From Agathobacter sp. (lineage in GTDB: Bacteria; Bacillota; Clostridia; Lachnospirales; Lachnospiraceae): DNA of 64,000 bases. The stretch is taken from the NCBI GenBank assembly GCA_017409825.1, contig JAFQRZ010000036.1:62001-126000 (forward strand). Direction: 5' to 3'. How positions within the stretch are numbered: the first letter of the stretch is position 1; every line of letters starts with the position of its first letter. The position numbers were made by a program, and so were the translations under genes. This document shows, in pieces, positions 42,145-51,005 of the stretch. The notes under the pieces were generated by a model. It was not told the DNA's origin and made no database searches. It saw only the letters and a list, made by a program, of their open reading frames with translations.

Positions 42145-43863
42145 ATGAAGAAATTAATATCTTATTACAAGCCATATATGGGATGGTTTTGTGCAGATAT
42201 GTTCTTTGCGACATTATCCGCAGGGATTGCATTATCGATTCCTTTGATTGTTCGATATGTGACGAATACACTGATTTATCTGCCAGCAGAGGAGATTTTA
42301 TCCCAGATTATCAAGGTTGCTATCGTCTTGGTGGTTTTAATCGCATTGGACTTTTTCTGCAAGTTCTTTATCGGAAATTACGGTCATGTGATGGGTGCGA
42401 AAATTGAATATAATATGCGAGCAGAGATTTTTAATCATATGCAGAAGCTTTCCTTTTCTTTCTATGATGACCAGAAGGTAGGACAGCTGATGAGCCGTAT
42501 TACAACGGACTTATTTGATATCACAGAGCTATTGCATCATGGACCAGAAAATATCATTCTGTCGGTGCTTAAAATTTCGGGTGCGCTGATTATTTTGACT
42601 GGAATTGATCCTAGACTTACTTTGGCATCGTTTGCAGTGCTTCCATTTATGTTTGCGTATGCATTTTTCTTAAATAAGAAAATGCGTAAGGCATTTCGTA
42701 GAAACCGTCAGAAGATTGCCGAAATCAATGGACAAATTGAGGATAATCTTTCTGGTATTCGAGTGGTAAAATCGTTTGCAAATGAAGAAGTGGAAGACGA
42801 GAAATTCAAGGTTGGAAATGATGGCTTCTTGGCAGCAAAGAAAAACAGCTATTTCTACATGGGAAGCTTTCATGCTGGAATCCATGCATTTACGACGATG
42901 GTGCAGGTTGTTGTTATCGTAGTAGGCAGTTATTTTATAGCAATGGGTGATTTGAAGGTGACAGACCTTTTGACCTTCCTGCTTTATATCGGTGTATTTA
43001 CGGAACCAATCCGTACACTCATTGATTTCACCGAGCAGTTCCAGAATGGATATAGCGGCTTTGAACGTTTCATGGAAATCATGAATATGGAGCCAGATAT
43101 TGCAGATGCACCAAACGCGGTAGAATTAAGGGATGTCAAAGGTGACATTACCTTTGAAGATGTAACGTTTAGCTATAATGACCATTCAGATACGGTGTTA
43201 AAAGGCGTTAATTTAGAAGTGCCAGCAGGTGCTTATATGGCACTCGTGGGTTCTTCTGGAGCAGGAAAAACGACGTTGTGCTCATTGATTCCAAGATTCT
43301 ATGATGTAAATAGTGGAACGATTCGTATCGATGGAAAAGATATTCGTGAGGTGACACTTAAGAGTCTTCGTAGTCAAATCGGTATCGTACAGCAGGATGT
43401 ATATTTGTTTGCAGGAACGATTTTCGAAAATATCGCTTATGGGAAACCAGGTGCAACGATGGACGAAGTCATTCAGGCAGCGAAAAATGCGAATGCACAT
43501 GACTTTATTATGTCATTCCCGGACGGGTATATGACGGATATCGGACAGCGAGGAATCAAGCTTTCTGGAGGGCAGAAGCAGAGACTTTCCATTGCCCGAG
43601 TATTCCTAAAGAATCCTCCAATTCTTATTTTTGACGAGGCGACCTCAGCCCTCGACAATGAAAGTGAAAAGGTGGTACAGGATTCGTTGGAAAGCTTAGC
43701 AAAGAACAGAACAACTTTTGTTATTGCACATAGACTTACCACGATTCAGAATGCGGAAAAGATTCTGGTACTTACGGAAGAGGGAATTGCAGAGTCAGGA
43801 ACGCACGAAGAATTGTTAGTAAAAAAGGGAATTTACGAGAAACTATATCACATGCATATGTAA
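42145..43863 (+). CDS. ABC exporter, fused permease and ATPase
   Basis: The 572-residue half-transporter has six membrane helices (about residues 15-300) followed by an ATPase with Walker A GSSGAGKTTL (about 370-379), signature LSGGQKQR (about 473-480), Walker B ILIFDEATSALD (about 493-504) and the H-loop Asn/His in VIAHRLTT. It is a type IV exporter of the MsbA/LmrA group. Only one half is encoded, so it probably forms a homodimer. Substrate unknown. The CobW-type gene follows after 12 bp, so metal export is one possibility (inference). Confidence 0.93.
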   Translation: MKKLISYYKPYMGWFCADMFFATLSAGIALSIPLIVRYVTNTLIYLPAEEILSQIIKVAIVLVVLIALDFFCKFFIGNYGHVMGAKIEYNMRAEIFNHMQKLSFSFYDDQKVGQLMSRITTDLFDITELLHHGPENIILSVLKISGALIILTGIDPRLTLASFAVLPFMFAYAFFLNKKMRKAFRRNRQKIAEINGQIEDNLSGIRVVKSFANEEVEDEKFKVGNDGFLAAKKNSYFYMGSFHAGIHAFTTMVQVVVIVVGSYFIAMGDLKVTDLLTFLLYIGVFTEPIRTLIDFTEQFQNGYSGFERFMEIMNMEPDIADAPNAVELRDVKGDITFEDVTFSYNDHSDTVLKGVNLEVPAGAYMALVGSSGAGKTTLCSLIPRFYDVNSGTIRIDGKDIREVTLKSLRSQIGIVQQDVYLFAGTIFENIAYGKPGATMDEVIQAAKNANAHDFIMSFPDGYMTDIGQRGIKLSGGQKQRLSIARVFLKNPPILIFDEATSALDNESEKVVQDSLESLAKNRTTFVIAHRLTTIQNAEKILVLTEEGIAESGTHEELLVKKGIYEKLYHMHM

Positions 43864-43875
43864 AGGAGAATAAAA

Positions 43876-44940
43876 ATGACAAAGATTGACATTATTTCAG
43901 GCTTTCTTGGAGCAGGAAAAACTACATTTATCAAGAAAATGTTAGAAGAAGCTTTTGTAGGAGAGCAGATTGTACTCATCGAAAATGAATTTGGCGAAGT
44001 AGGTATCGACGGTGGATTTTTAAAGGATGCAGGAATTGAAATCACAGAAATGAACTCAGGCTGTATCTGCTGTTCGTTGGTAGGCGACTTTGCTACGAAC
44101 TTAAATGAAGTGATTACCAAATACCACCCAGACCGTATCTTAATCGAGCCTTCCGGTGTAGGTAAATTATCCGATGTTATGAAGTCGGTTATCGATATCG
44201 AAAAAGAACAGGATGTGAAATTAAACGCACTCGTAACGGTTGTAAATGCGGTAAAAGCAAAGAAACAGATGAAAGCCTTTGGTGAATTCTTTAACAACCA
44301 GATTGAACATGCGACAACCATCGTTCTTAGCCGTAGCCAGAATGCGACTCCAGAACAGTTAGAAGAATGCGTAAAGATGATGCAGGAATTAAATGATAAA
44401 GCAGCTATCATCACTACAGCTTGGGATGCGATTGAGGGCAAACAGATTCTTAAGGTTATGGAAGGACAGGACAACCTTGAAATGAAGGTGCTTGCAGAAC
44501 ATCATGCACATCATCACCACCATGACCATGACGAGAATTGTACTTGTGGCTGTCATGACCATGACCACGAGCATGAGCATCACCATGATCACGATGAAGA
44601 ATGTACCTGTGGCTGTCACGACCATGAACATGAGCATGGACATCATCACCATCATCATGCAGATGATGTATTTACAAGCTGGGGCAAGGAAACTCCACAC
44701 AAATTTGATAGAGCGAGAATTGAAGAAATCCTTAAGATTTTCTCCGATACAGAAGACTATGGAACCATCCTTCGTGCAAAAGGTATGGTAGAAGGTACAG
44801 ACGGCACATGGATTTACTTTGACATGGTTCCAGGCGAATACGAACTTCGTGATGGACAGCCAGATTATACAGGTAGACTTTGTGTTATCGGTACAGACAT
44901 TGATGAACACAAATTGTTAGAATTATTTGGAATCGCATAG
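43876..44940 (+). CDS. CobW/COG0523 metal-chaperone GTPase with His-rich insert
   Basis: The 354-residue G3E GTPase has Walker A SGFLGAGKTTF (residues 8-18), the metal-binding CICC motif in NSGCICCS (about 61-66), IEPSGVGK (Walker B/switch region) and the C-terminal CobW_C domain. Between the two domains is a long His/Asp/Cys insert (about residues 209-262), containing two copies of CTCGCHDH separated by HDHDE-type runs, which would bind several Zn or Ni ions. These GTPases deliver metal to client enzymes under scarcity. AAAGGAG precedes the start. Another family member follows after 11 bp. Confidence 0.92.
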   Translation: MTKIDIISGFLGAGKTTFIKKMLEEAFVGEQIVLIENEFGEVGIDGGFLKDAGIEITEMNSGCICCSLVGDFATNLNEVITKYHPDRILIEPSGVGKLSDVMKSVIDIEKEQDVKLNALVTVVNAVKAKKQMKAFGEFFNNQIEHATTIVLSRSQNATPEQLEECVKMMQELNDKAAIITTAWDAIEGKQILKVMEGQDNLEMKVLAEHHAHHHHHDHDENCTCGCHDHDHEHEHHHDHDEECTCGCHDHEHEHGHHHHHHADDVFTSWGKETPHKFDRARIEEILKIFSDTEDYGTILRAKGMVEGTDGTWIYFDMVPGEYELRDGQPDYTGRLCVIGTDIDEHKLLELFGIA

Positions 44941-44951
44941 GAGGAGTGACT

Positions 44952-45896
44952 ATGGCAATTCAGGAAATTCCAGTATATTTCTTTACTGGATTTATGGATA
45001 GTGGAAAAACATCTCTTGTACAGGAAACTTTATTTGAAAATGAATTTGCAGAGGGCAAAGGTATCATTATCATGTGTGAAGACGGTGATGTAGAATATGA
45101 TGAAGCCAAGCTTGCAGAAATTAACTTTTCATTGGTGACGCTTGAAAATGAAGAAGATTTCACGGATGAAAAGCTTGCAGAAATCAATGCACAGTATAAG
45201 CCAGAGCAGGTATTTATTGAATACAATGGTACTTGGGAAGTAGCGAAATTTTTAGAAGCGAAGCTTCCAAAGGGCTGGGTTATTGTGCAGTCTTTGGCGA
45301 CAGTAGATTCTACTACATTTGAAAGCTATTGGAACAATATGCGTGCGATGATGCAGGAGCAGGTATTTGAAGCAGATGTGGTTATCTTTAATCGTACTGA
45401 TGATGAAACCGATAGAGCGAAATTCCGTCGTCTCATTAAAACAGTAAACCGCAAGGCTCAGATTGTGTATGAACGCAAAGATGGAACCATCGATGAAAGA
45501 CCAGAAGAGCTTCCATTTGATATCAATCAGGATATCATCGAGCTTTCGGATGCAGACTATGGCATTTGGTACATGGACGCAGTTGACAATTACAAGAAAT
45601 ACCATGGCAAGAAGGTAAAATTCCTTGCACTCGTATATAATCCAGACAATTTAAAGAGTGGTGTTATGGTGCCAGGCCGTTTTGCAATGACTTGTTGTGT
45701 AGATGATATCACCTTTATCGGATTTAAATGTAAATATCCAAAGGAAAAGGAAATTCCACACAAATCATGGATTACCATCACTGCAGAAATTCGTGTAGAA
45801 TTTGCAATGGAATACAAAGGCAAAGGTCCAGTACTTTATCCAATTTCCATCGAACCAGCGGAAAAACCAGAGGATGAGTTGGTATACTTTTCATAA
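44952..45896 (+). CDS. Second G3E/CobW-type GTPase
   Basis: The 314-residue protein has Walker A TGFMDSGKTSLVQ (about residues 10-22), EYNGTWE in the switch region and a C-terminal CobW_C-like domain (about 205-310) with TCCVDDITFIGFKC. It lacks the canonical CxCC loop and the His-rich insert of its neighbour. AGGAGG stands before the ATG at 44952; the GTG six bases upstream is less likely. It probably works with the upstream GTPase, one sensing and the other delivering metal (inference). Confidence 0.85.
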   Translation: MAIQEIPVYFFTGFMDSGKTSLVQETLFENEFAEGKGIIIMCEDGDVEYDEAKLAEINFSLVTLENEEDFTDEKLAEINAQYKPEQVFIEYNGTWEVAKFLEAKLPKGWVIVQSLATVDSTTFESYWNNMRAMMQEQVFEADVVIFNRTDDETDRAKFRRLIKTVNRKAQIVYERKDGTIDERPEELPFDINQDIIELSDADYGIWYMDAVDNYKKYHGKKVKFLALVYNPDNLKSGVMVPGRFAMTCCVDDITFIGFKCKYPKEKEIPHKSWITITAEIRVEFAMEYKGKGPVLYPISIEPAEKPEDELVYFS

Positions 45897-45908
45897 AGGT
45901 AGAAAATG

Positions 45909-45940
45909 AGGCTAGAAGATATGTTTTTTCTAGCCTTTTT
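45909..45940 (+). terminator. Terminator after the GTPase operon
   Basis: AGGCTAGAA pairs with TTCTAGCCT, followed by TTTT. Confidence 0.8.
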
Positions 45941-45954
45941 CAATGAAAACTGCC

Positions 45955-45964
45955 AGTTGCAACT
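45955..45964. promoter_or_regulatory. Palindrome before an XRE gene
   Basis: AGTTGCAACT is an exact 10-bp palindrome about 100 bp upstream of the XRE gene. TTGACA (45971-45976) follows; a -10 box is not clear. Confidence 0.35.
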
Positions 45965-46062
45965 AATGGTTGACAAATTGAAAGGCGACAGTTGGTAGTC
46001 TGTAACGATAAGAAACCTCATACTGAGGATACAAAAACGAGAAAGATATATGAGGTGACAAA

Positions 46063-47088
46063 ATGATTTTAGCAGACAAAATTATTCAATTAAGAAAGAA
46101 AAATGGTTGGTCGCAGGAAGAACTTGCAGAACAAATGAATGTTTCCAGACAGGCGGTTTGTAAATGGGAAGGAGCACAATCTATTCCGGATATTAATAAG
46201 TTACTACAATTAAGTAAACTATTTAATGTAAGTCTTGACTATTTGCTCAAGGATGAAGTAGAAGAAATCGAATATGATATGTCCTCTTCGGAGATGGAAC
46301 CAACAATAGATGAGCAGAGAGTAAAACGCTTTGTATCTATGGAAGAGGCCAATGCATTTTTAATGGTAAAAGAAGAAACTAGTGGGAAGGTGGCACTTGG
46401 AGTATCTATGTGCATTTTATCGATGATTCCTTTGTTTTTATTGGCGAGTGCAGCGGAAAATTATTTGTTACCAATTTCAGAAGACATGGCAGGTGGAATT
46501 GGTCTTGTAATGATGCTGGTAATTGTGGCACCTGCGGTTGCGATTTTTATTCAATGCGGAATGAAAACTAGTTCTTATGAATACTTAGAAAAAGAAGATA
46601 TCGAGACGCAGTATGGTGTAACAGGAATGGTAAGAGAACGTAGAGACAACTATCGTGATACCTATATGAAAAACTTAATTTTAGGAGTAATTATTTGTAT
46701 CTTATCTGCAGTTCCATTATTTAGCATGGAAATTTTTGAAGGTAATGAATTCGATGAGATTATTGCATTATGTGTTATGTTTGCGATGGTTGCAATTGGT
46801 GTGGCTTTTATTGTAAAAGCAAATATTCCTTGGGAAAGTATGAAAAAGCTTTTACAGGAGGGCGATTATTCTGTAGCAGAGAAAGAACGAAAGCGTAAAA
46901 GAAAAAGTATTGCAGGACCAATTAGTGGAATATATTGGATGCTTGCTACGGCATTTTTCTTAATACTGACATTTGTACAACCTAAATTTTTCCTTTATGT
47001 AGGAGGAGTGTTTTGGGCGGTAGCAGGAATTCTCTTTGTAGCAGTGCTGATTGGCTGTAAATTATATGAAGATAGAGAAAAGAAGTAG
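46063..47088 (+). CDS. XRE-family regulator with four membrane helices
   Basis: The 341-residue protein has a helix-turn-helix (residues 5-60: IIQLRKKNGWSQEELAEQMNVSRQAVCKWEGAQSIPDINKLLQLSKLFNVS). The rest has hydrophobic helices near 110-130, 140-165, 210-230, 235-260 and 290-335, four to six in number. The DNA-binding head is joined by an acidic linker. This is a common Firmicutes design with no proven signal. GAGGTG precedes the ATG. Confidence 0.83.
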   Translation: MILADKIIQLRKKNGWSQEELAEQMNVSRQAVCKWEGAQSIPDINKLLQLSKLFNVSLDYLLKDEVEEIEYDMSSSEMEPTIDEQRVKRFVSMEEANAFLMVKEETSGKVALGVSMCILSMIPLFLLASAAENYLLPISEDMAGGIGLVMMLVIVAPAVAIFIQCGMKTSSYEYLEKEDIETQYGVTGMVRERRDNYRDTYMKNLILGVIICILSAVPLFSMEIFEGNEFDEIIALCVMFAMVAIGVAFIVKANIPWESMKKLLQEGDYSVAEKERKRKRKSIAGPISGIYWMLATAFFLILTFVQPKFFLYVGGVFWAVAGILFVAVLIGCKLYEDREKK

Positions 47089-47112
47089 AATAGAAATGGA
47101 TAAAAACGATAT

Positions 47113-47859
47113 ATGCAACTAACATACAACAACGAAACCATACAAGTTCATATCATTCGTAGTAAGCGAAAAACAGTATGTTTGTCCGTAAACAAAGATG
47201 GTAGTGTGACGGTAAAAGCCCCCCTTCGTTATCCAACAGACAAGGAAATTGCAGACTTTGTTGAGCAGAAGATAGATTGGATAATCAAGCAGCGAGATAT
47301 TCAGCAGGATAGAGAAGATATGCGACTCGTGCGTCGTTTTGAGACAGATTATTCGTTTCCATATTTAGGAGGAGAACGTCTGGTAGAAATGCAGAAGGGA
47401 AAGAAAAATCAGTTTTCTTATGAAAATGGAAAGATAATCATTAAGACGCCATACCATGATGCTTTAGAGACAGACTATGAATCAGAAGATAATAAGGCTG
47501 CAATCGAAAAGCTACAAAAAGACCTAAAAAAATGGTACAAAAAACAGGCCTCTGCTTATATCACAAAACGAGTGGATTATTACAAAGATATCGTTGGAGT
47601 GACGGTGAACTCAGTTTCTATCAAGAGCCGTAAAAGCCAGTGGGGAAGCTGTGACAGCAACGGAGATATTACCTTTAGCTGGCGACTCGTGATGGCACGG
47701 CCAGAGGCAATTGATTATGTTGTCATTCATGAGCTTTGTCATCGCAAGCACATGGACCACAGTCGAGAGTTTTGGAATGAGGTGCAGAAATACATGCCGG
47801 ATTTCAAAAAACAGAAGCAGTGGCTGGAGGAGAATTCGGTAAATCTGAATATTGAATAG
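47113..47859 (+). CDS. YgjP-type M48-like metallopeptidase
   Basis: The 248-residue protein has the WLM/YgjP pattern: RKSQWGSCDSNGDITFSWRLVMARPEAIDYVVIHELCHRKHMDHSREFW (about residues 174-222), with the zinc motif HELCH and the distal HS/E residues. The YgjP family (DUF45) is widespread, cytoplasmic and possibly linked to protein repair; its substrate is unknown. The ribosome site is weak. Confidence 0.86.
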   Translation: MQLTYNNETIQVHIIRSKRKTVCLSVNKDGSVTVKAPLRYPTDKEIADFVEQKIDWIIKQRDIQQDREDMRLVRRFETDYSFPYLGGERLVEMQKGKKNQFSYENGKIIIKTPYHDALETDYESEDNKAAIEKLQKDLKKWYKKQASAYITKRVDYYKDIVGVTVNSVSIKSRKSQWGSCDSNGDITFSWRLVMARPEAIDYVVIHELCHRKHMDHSREFWNEVQKYMPDFKKQKQWLEENSVNLNIE

Positions 47860-47912
47860 ATAAGTTTTGTGCGATGTCACAGAACGGGAAATCAAAAAGA
47901 AAAGGATATGTT

Positions 47913-48818
47913 ATGAAAATATATTTTGCTCCACTAGAGGGGATTACAGGCTATGTGTTTCGAAATGCGTATGCGAAATATTATGGCGGAATTGATAAAT
48001 ATTTTACTCCATTTATTTCTCCACATACGAAGAAACTCATGGATACAAGAGAAAAGAGAGATATTCTCCCAGAAAATAATCAGCGACTTTATATCGTGCC
48101 ACAAGTGCTTACAAATACAGCAGAAGATTTGATTGATTTGGCGAAACAGTTAAAAGAAGAATATGGGTATGAGGAAATCAATTTAAATCTTGGATGCCCA
48201 TCTAAGACCGTTACGACCAAGGGAAAAGGTTCTGGTTTTCTGGAATATCCTGACAGAATGGAAGAATTCTTTGACCGATATTTTAAGGCATCCGATGTGA
48301 AACTTTCGATTAAGACACGTATTGGTTATTGGGATGTAGAAGAAGCACAGCGTTTACTGAATTTATATGAGAGATTTCCATTTGAAGAGGTCATTATTCA
48401 TCCACGTTTGGGAAGTGAGATGTATAAGGGCACACCACATTACGAGGTGTTTGAGAGTTATTTGGATAGAACGCAGCATTCCCTTTGCTATAATGGAGAT
48501 ATTAACAGCTTGGATCAATTGCAAAGTCTAGATAGTAAGTGGGAGAAGTGCGATAAATTCATGCTCGGTCGTGGCTTGATTGCCAGACCGGGAATGTTGC
48601 TTTCACAGGAAGACAGGATACAATTCCAAAGTTTCCATGATGAAATCCTAGAGGGATATGAGGCTTATATGTGTGGAGACCGTAACACATTATTCAAGAT
48701 GAAAGAGCTTTGGAGCTGGTGGGCAGTGATGTTCCCAGGGCAGGAAAAGCTTTTAAAGAAGATAAAAAAGGCTACTACGCTGCAGGAATATAAAATGCTG
48801 GTGAAAGCAATGATGTGA
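47913..48818 (+). CDS. dus: tRNA-dihydrouridine synthase
   Basis: The 301-residue TIM-barrel flavoprotein has APLEGITGYVFRNAYAKYYGG at the start, the active-site Cys in EINLNLGCPSKTV (about residues 87-99), the SIKTRIG block and the FMN-phosphate site near LMLGRGLIARPG. It reduces uridines in the D-loop of tRNA. Which of the Dus subfamilies it belongs to is not clear, so the symbol is generic. AAAAGGATATG precedes the ATG. Confidence 0.92.
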   Translation: MKIYFAPLEGITGYVFRNAYAKYYGGIDKYFTPFISPHTKKLMDTREKRDILPENNQRLYIVPQVLTNTAEDLIDLAKQLKEEYGYEEINLNLGCPSKTVTTKGKGSGFLEYPDRMEEFFDRYFKASDVKLSIKTRIGYWDVEEAQRLLNLYERFPFEEVIIHPRLGSEMYKGTPHYEVFESYLDRTQHSLCYNGDINSLDQLQSLDSKWEKCDKFMLGRGLIARPGMLLSQEDRIQFQSFHDEILEGYEAYMCGDRNTLFKMKELWSWWAVMFPGQEKLLKKIKKATTLQEYKMLVKAMM

Positions 48819-48939
48819 GATTGTATCAAATTAAATAGTTGGTAAAAGAATTTCAAATCCCCTTGACGAAATGAAAAAAGTATTGCAAACTAATAGATGT
48901 AGAGATAAAAACTATATAGATTAGAAAAAGGGGTTAGGT

Positions 48940-49773
48940 ATGGTACAAATTATGACAGATTCTTCTACACTTTTTACGGTAGAAGAAGGGAAAGAAATGG
49001 GGATTGACGTACTTCCACTTTGTGTAAGTATTGGCGAATTGGAAGGAAGAGACACACAGATTGACATGGATGCTTTTTATGGAGAGATTGCGAAGGGAAA
49101 TCACCCATCCTCTTCTCAGCCACCAATTGGTGAAGTAATGGAAGCATTTGAGAAATATCCAGATGCAGAGATTATCAATATTTCCATGGCAGATGGACTT
49201 TCTGGTACATATCAGGCAGCTTGTGGAGCGAAAGCATCAGTAGATAATGATGAAAACATCACAGTTATCAATAGTAAGACACTTTGCGGTCCACACCGTT
49301 ATATGGTTCAGAAAGCGATACAGATGAAAAAAGAAGGGAAAACGGCAAAGGAAATTATCGAATGGCTGGAATATGCGAGAGAGCATCATGAATCCTTCCT
49401 GATCCCACAGGATTTTGATTTCCTAAGAAGAGGTGGACGTTTGACACCTATGGCTGCGAAATTTGCTTCTGTTTTAAATCTTAGAGCGATTATGGCACAG
49501 ACCTCAGATGGTTGTCGTTTGGACAAGTTTGGTATGAAACGCAGTATGAAGCTTGCGATGAAAGCGGTAGTGGATCATTTAGAAGAAAAGAAAGTGAATG
49601 CGAAACACATTATTTATGTATCACATGCGAGAGCAGAAGAAGATGCCAAGAAAGCGGTTGCTATGCTTAAGGAACGTTTTGTAGATGTGGAAATTCAGAT
49701 GTTAGAGCTTGGTGCTGCATTTGTTACACAGGGGGGACCAAAGTGTATCGCAATTCAGTATATTGAGAAATAA
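48940..49773 (+). CDS. DegV-family fatty-acid-binding protein
   Basis: The 277-residue protein has the DegV start MTDSSTLFTVEEGKEMGIDVLPLCV, the ligand-binding ISMADGLSGTYQAA, and the second-domain block LIPQDFDFLRRGGRL (about 150-164). DegV/FakB proteins hold fatty acids for the kinase FakA; a FakA gene is not in the window. AAAGGGG precedes the ATG. A small endonuclease gene follows after 4 bp. Confidence 0.92.
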   Translation: MVQIMTDSSTLFTVEEGKEMGIDVLPLCVSIGELEGRDTQIDMDAFYGEIAKGNHPSSSQPPIGEVMEAFEKYPDAEIINISMADGLSGTYQAACGAKASVDNDENITVINSKTLCGPHRYMVQKAIQMKKEGKTAKEIIEWLEYAREHHESFLIPQDFDFLRRGGRLTPMAAKFASVLNLRAIMAQTSDGCRLDKFGMKRSMKLAMKAVVDHLEEKKVNAKHIIYVSHARAEEDAKKAVAMLKERFVDVEIQMLELGAAFVTQGGPKCIAIQYIEK

Positions 49774-49777
49774 GCGT

Positions 49778-50029
49778 ATGAATTATACTTATATTGTTCG
49801 GTGCAAGGATGACACTTTGTACTGTGGATGGACAAATCATTTGGAAAAACGTATGGCAAGTCACAATGCAGGAACGGGGGCGAAATATACAAGGAATCGT
49901 TACCCAGTAGAACTGGTGTATTATGAGGCCTTTGAAACGAAGGAAGAGGCGATGCGCCGGGAGTATGCGATTAAGCAGTTATCGCGACAAGAAAAGCTAG
50001 CATTGATTGCGACATGGAACGTAAACTAA
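49778..50029 (+). CDS. GIY-YIG domain protein (UPF0213/YhbQ type)
   Basis: The 83-residue protein consists of one GIY-YIG nuclease-like domain: YTYIVRCKDDTLYCGWTNHLEKRMASHNAGTGAKYT (about residues 3-38) with the conserved Arg and the Glu of YYEAFETKEEA. Such stand-alone proteins are common in Firmicutes and may act in DNA repair. It starts 4 bp after the DegV stop, so probably the same transcript. Confidence 0.9.
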   Translation: MNYTYIVRCKDDTLYCGWTNHLEKRMASHNAGTGAKYTRNRYPVELVYYEAFETKEEAMRREYAIKQLSRQEKLALIATWNVN

Positions 50030-50035
50030 AAATGA

Positions 50036-50064
50036 GAGGTGCACGTATGCGTGCACCTCTTTTT
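50036..50064. terminator. Convergent terminator
   Basis: GAGGTGCACG, TATG, CGTGCACCTC then TTTTT. Confidence 0.9.
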
Positions 50065-50080
50065 GTGATTTCTATGTAGT

Positions 50081-50878
50081 TTATTTCGCTGTTCCAAAGA
50101 AGATGTTGTCAAAGAAGTTCTTGGTTTCTTCTGGTCCAAGTTCTTTTTTGAATACGTCTGTAGAAATGCCACCTTTTTCGATGAGTCCATCGGTATATTT
50201 TACAGTGATATCAAGTTTTTCCGCCTTTTCTTCCGCGGTAAGAAGTGGAAGTTCTTTGGCATGTTTCATATAAACATCTAAGCTGTCAATGAGTAAATTC
50301 TTAATGTCGTTATCGTTTTCTGGCTGACCGGCTTTGTAAGTAGTAACTGTTAAGAGGTCTGCATACCATGCTTCAGAAGACTGAATATCTTCTAAGTGGT
50401 TGTATTTGTTCTTTGCTTCAGTAAGTGCTGTAAGCAGTGTATTGTAAGCTTCATCTTTTTCTGCAACTACGTCATAAAATTCTAAGTAAGCCTTGCGGTT
50501 TTTGAGTATGTACATATAGTCAGCAGAAAGCAGTGGAAGGTTTTTGTCTTGTGGCGTAATTACCACGGTAGACATCTGCATGAGTCCCAGTGCGTTCATA
50601 CGCATGATGGATAGATTTCCGATGCCTTCGATATCATACTGTTCCACATCAAAGTTCATGATACCGTAGATTTTCATTTTTTTGTAATCACCGACATCGA
50701 CTGGCGTTACAGTGAAGTTTTCTTTTAAGTTTGCTACAACAGTATCAACGGTGTCGTTCATCGCCTTTACATTGGTATTTCCAATATTAGAAACAACAAT
50801 AACAAGGATTATGATAATTGCAGCAAGAATTCCTAAAATAATTGGTCCCATTTTCTTTTTCTCCTTTTTGTTTGGCAT
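50081..50878 (-). CDS. Membrane-anchored protein of unknown function
   Basis: The 265-residue protein has a basic N-terminus, one membrane helix (about residues 11-30) and a soluble domain facing outwards. The stretch TVVITPQDKNLPLLSADYMYILKNRKAYLEFYD (about 102-134) faintly recalls the central strand of ferredoxin-dependent bilin reductases, but an anchored, probably extracytoplasmic location argues against that. AAGGAG lies before the ATG. It is divergent from pfp. Confidence 0.6.
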   Translation of the reverse strand: MPNKKEKKKMGPIILGILAAIIIILVIVVSNIGNTNVKAMNDTVDTVVANLKENFTVTPVDVGDYKKMKIYGIMNFDVEQYDIEGIGNLSIMRMNALGLMQMSTVVITPQDKNLPLLSADYMYILKNRKAYLEFYDVVAEKDEAYNTLLTALTEAKNKYNHLEDIQSSEAWYADLLTVTTYKAGQPENDNDIKNLLIDSLDVYMKHAKELPLLTAEEKAEKLDITVKYTDGLIEKGGISTDVFKKELGPEETKNFFDNIFFGTAK

Positions 50879-51005
50879 AAGGTAACTCCTTTTTATTATT
50901 CTTGATATATTATAGCAGAAAAAGGTGGAAAAATCACGGAAAATATATTACAATGATAAATAGCGAAAAAATATTTTATTTTAAAATAGAAAAGGAGATT
51001 TATCT

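Noticed and set aside
44500..44665. A tandem repeat region suggesting a sequencing artefact
   Set aside because: The repeated CAT/GAC codons keep frame and code for a metal-binding insert typical of CobW proteins.
43848..44910. Two minus-strand frames over the CobW gene
   Set aside because: They mirror the plus-strand coding sequence; the Val/Met runs are the complement of the His/Asp repeats.
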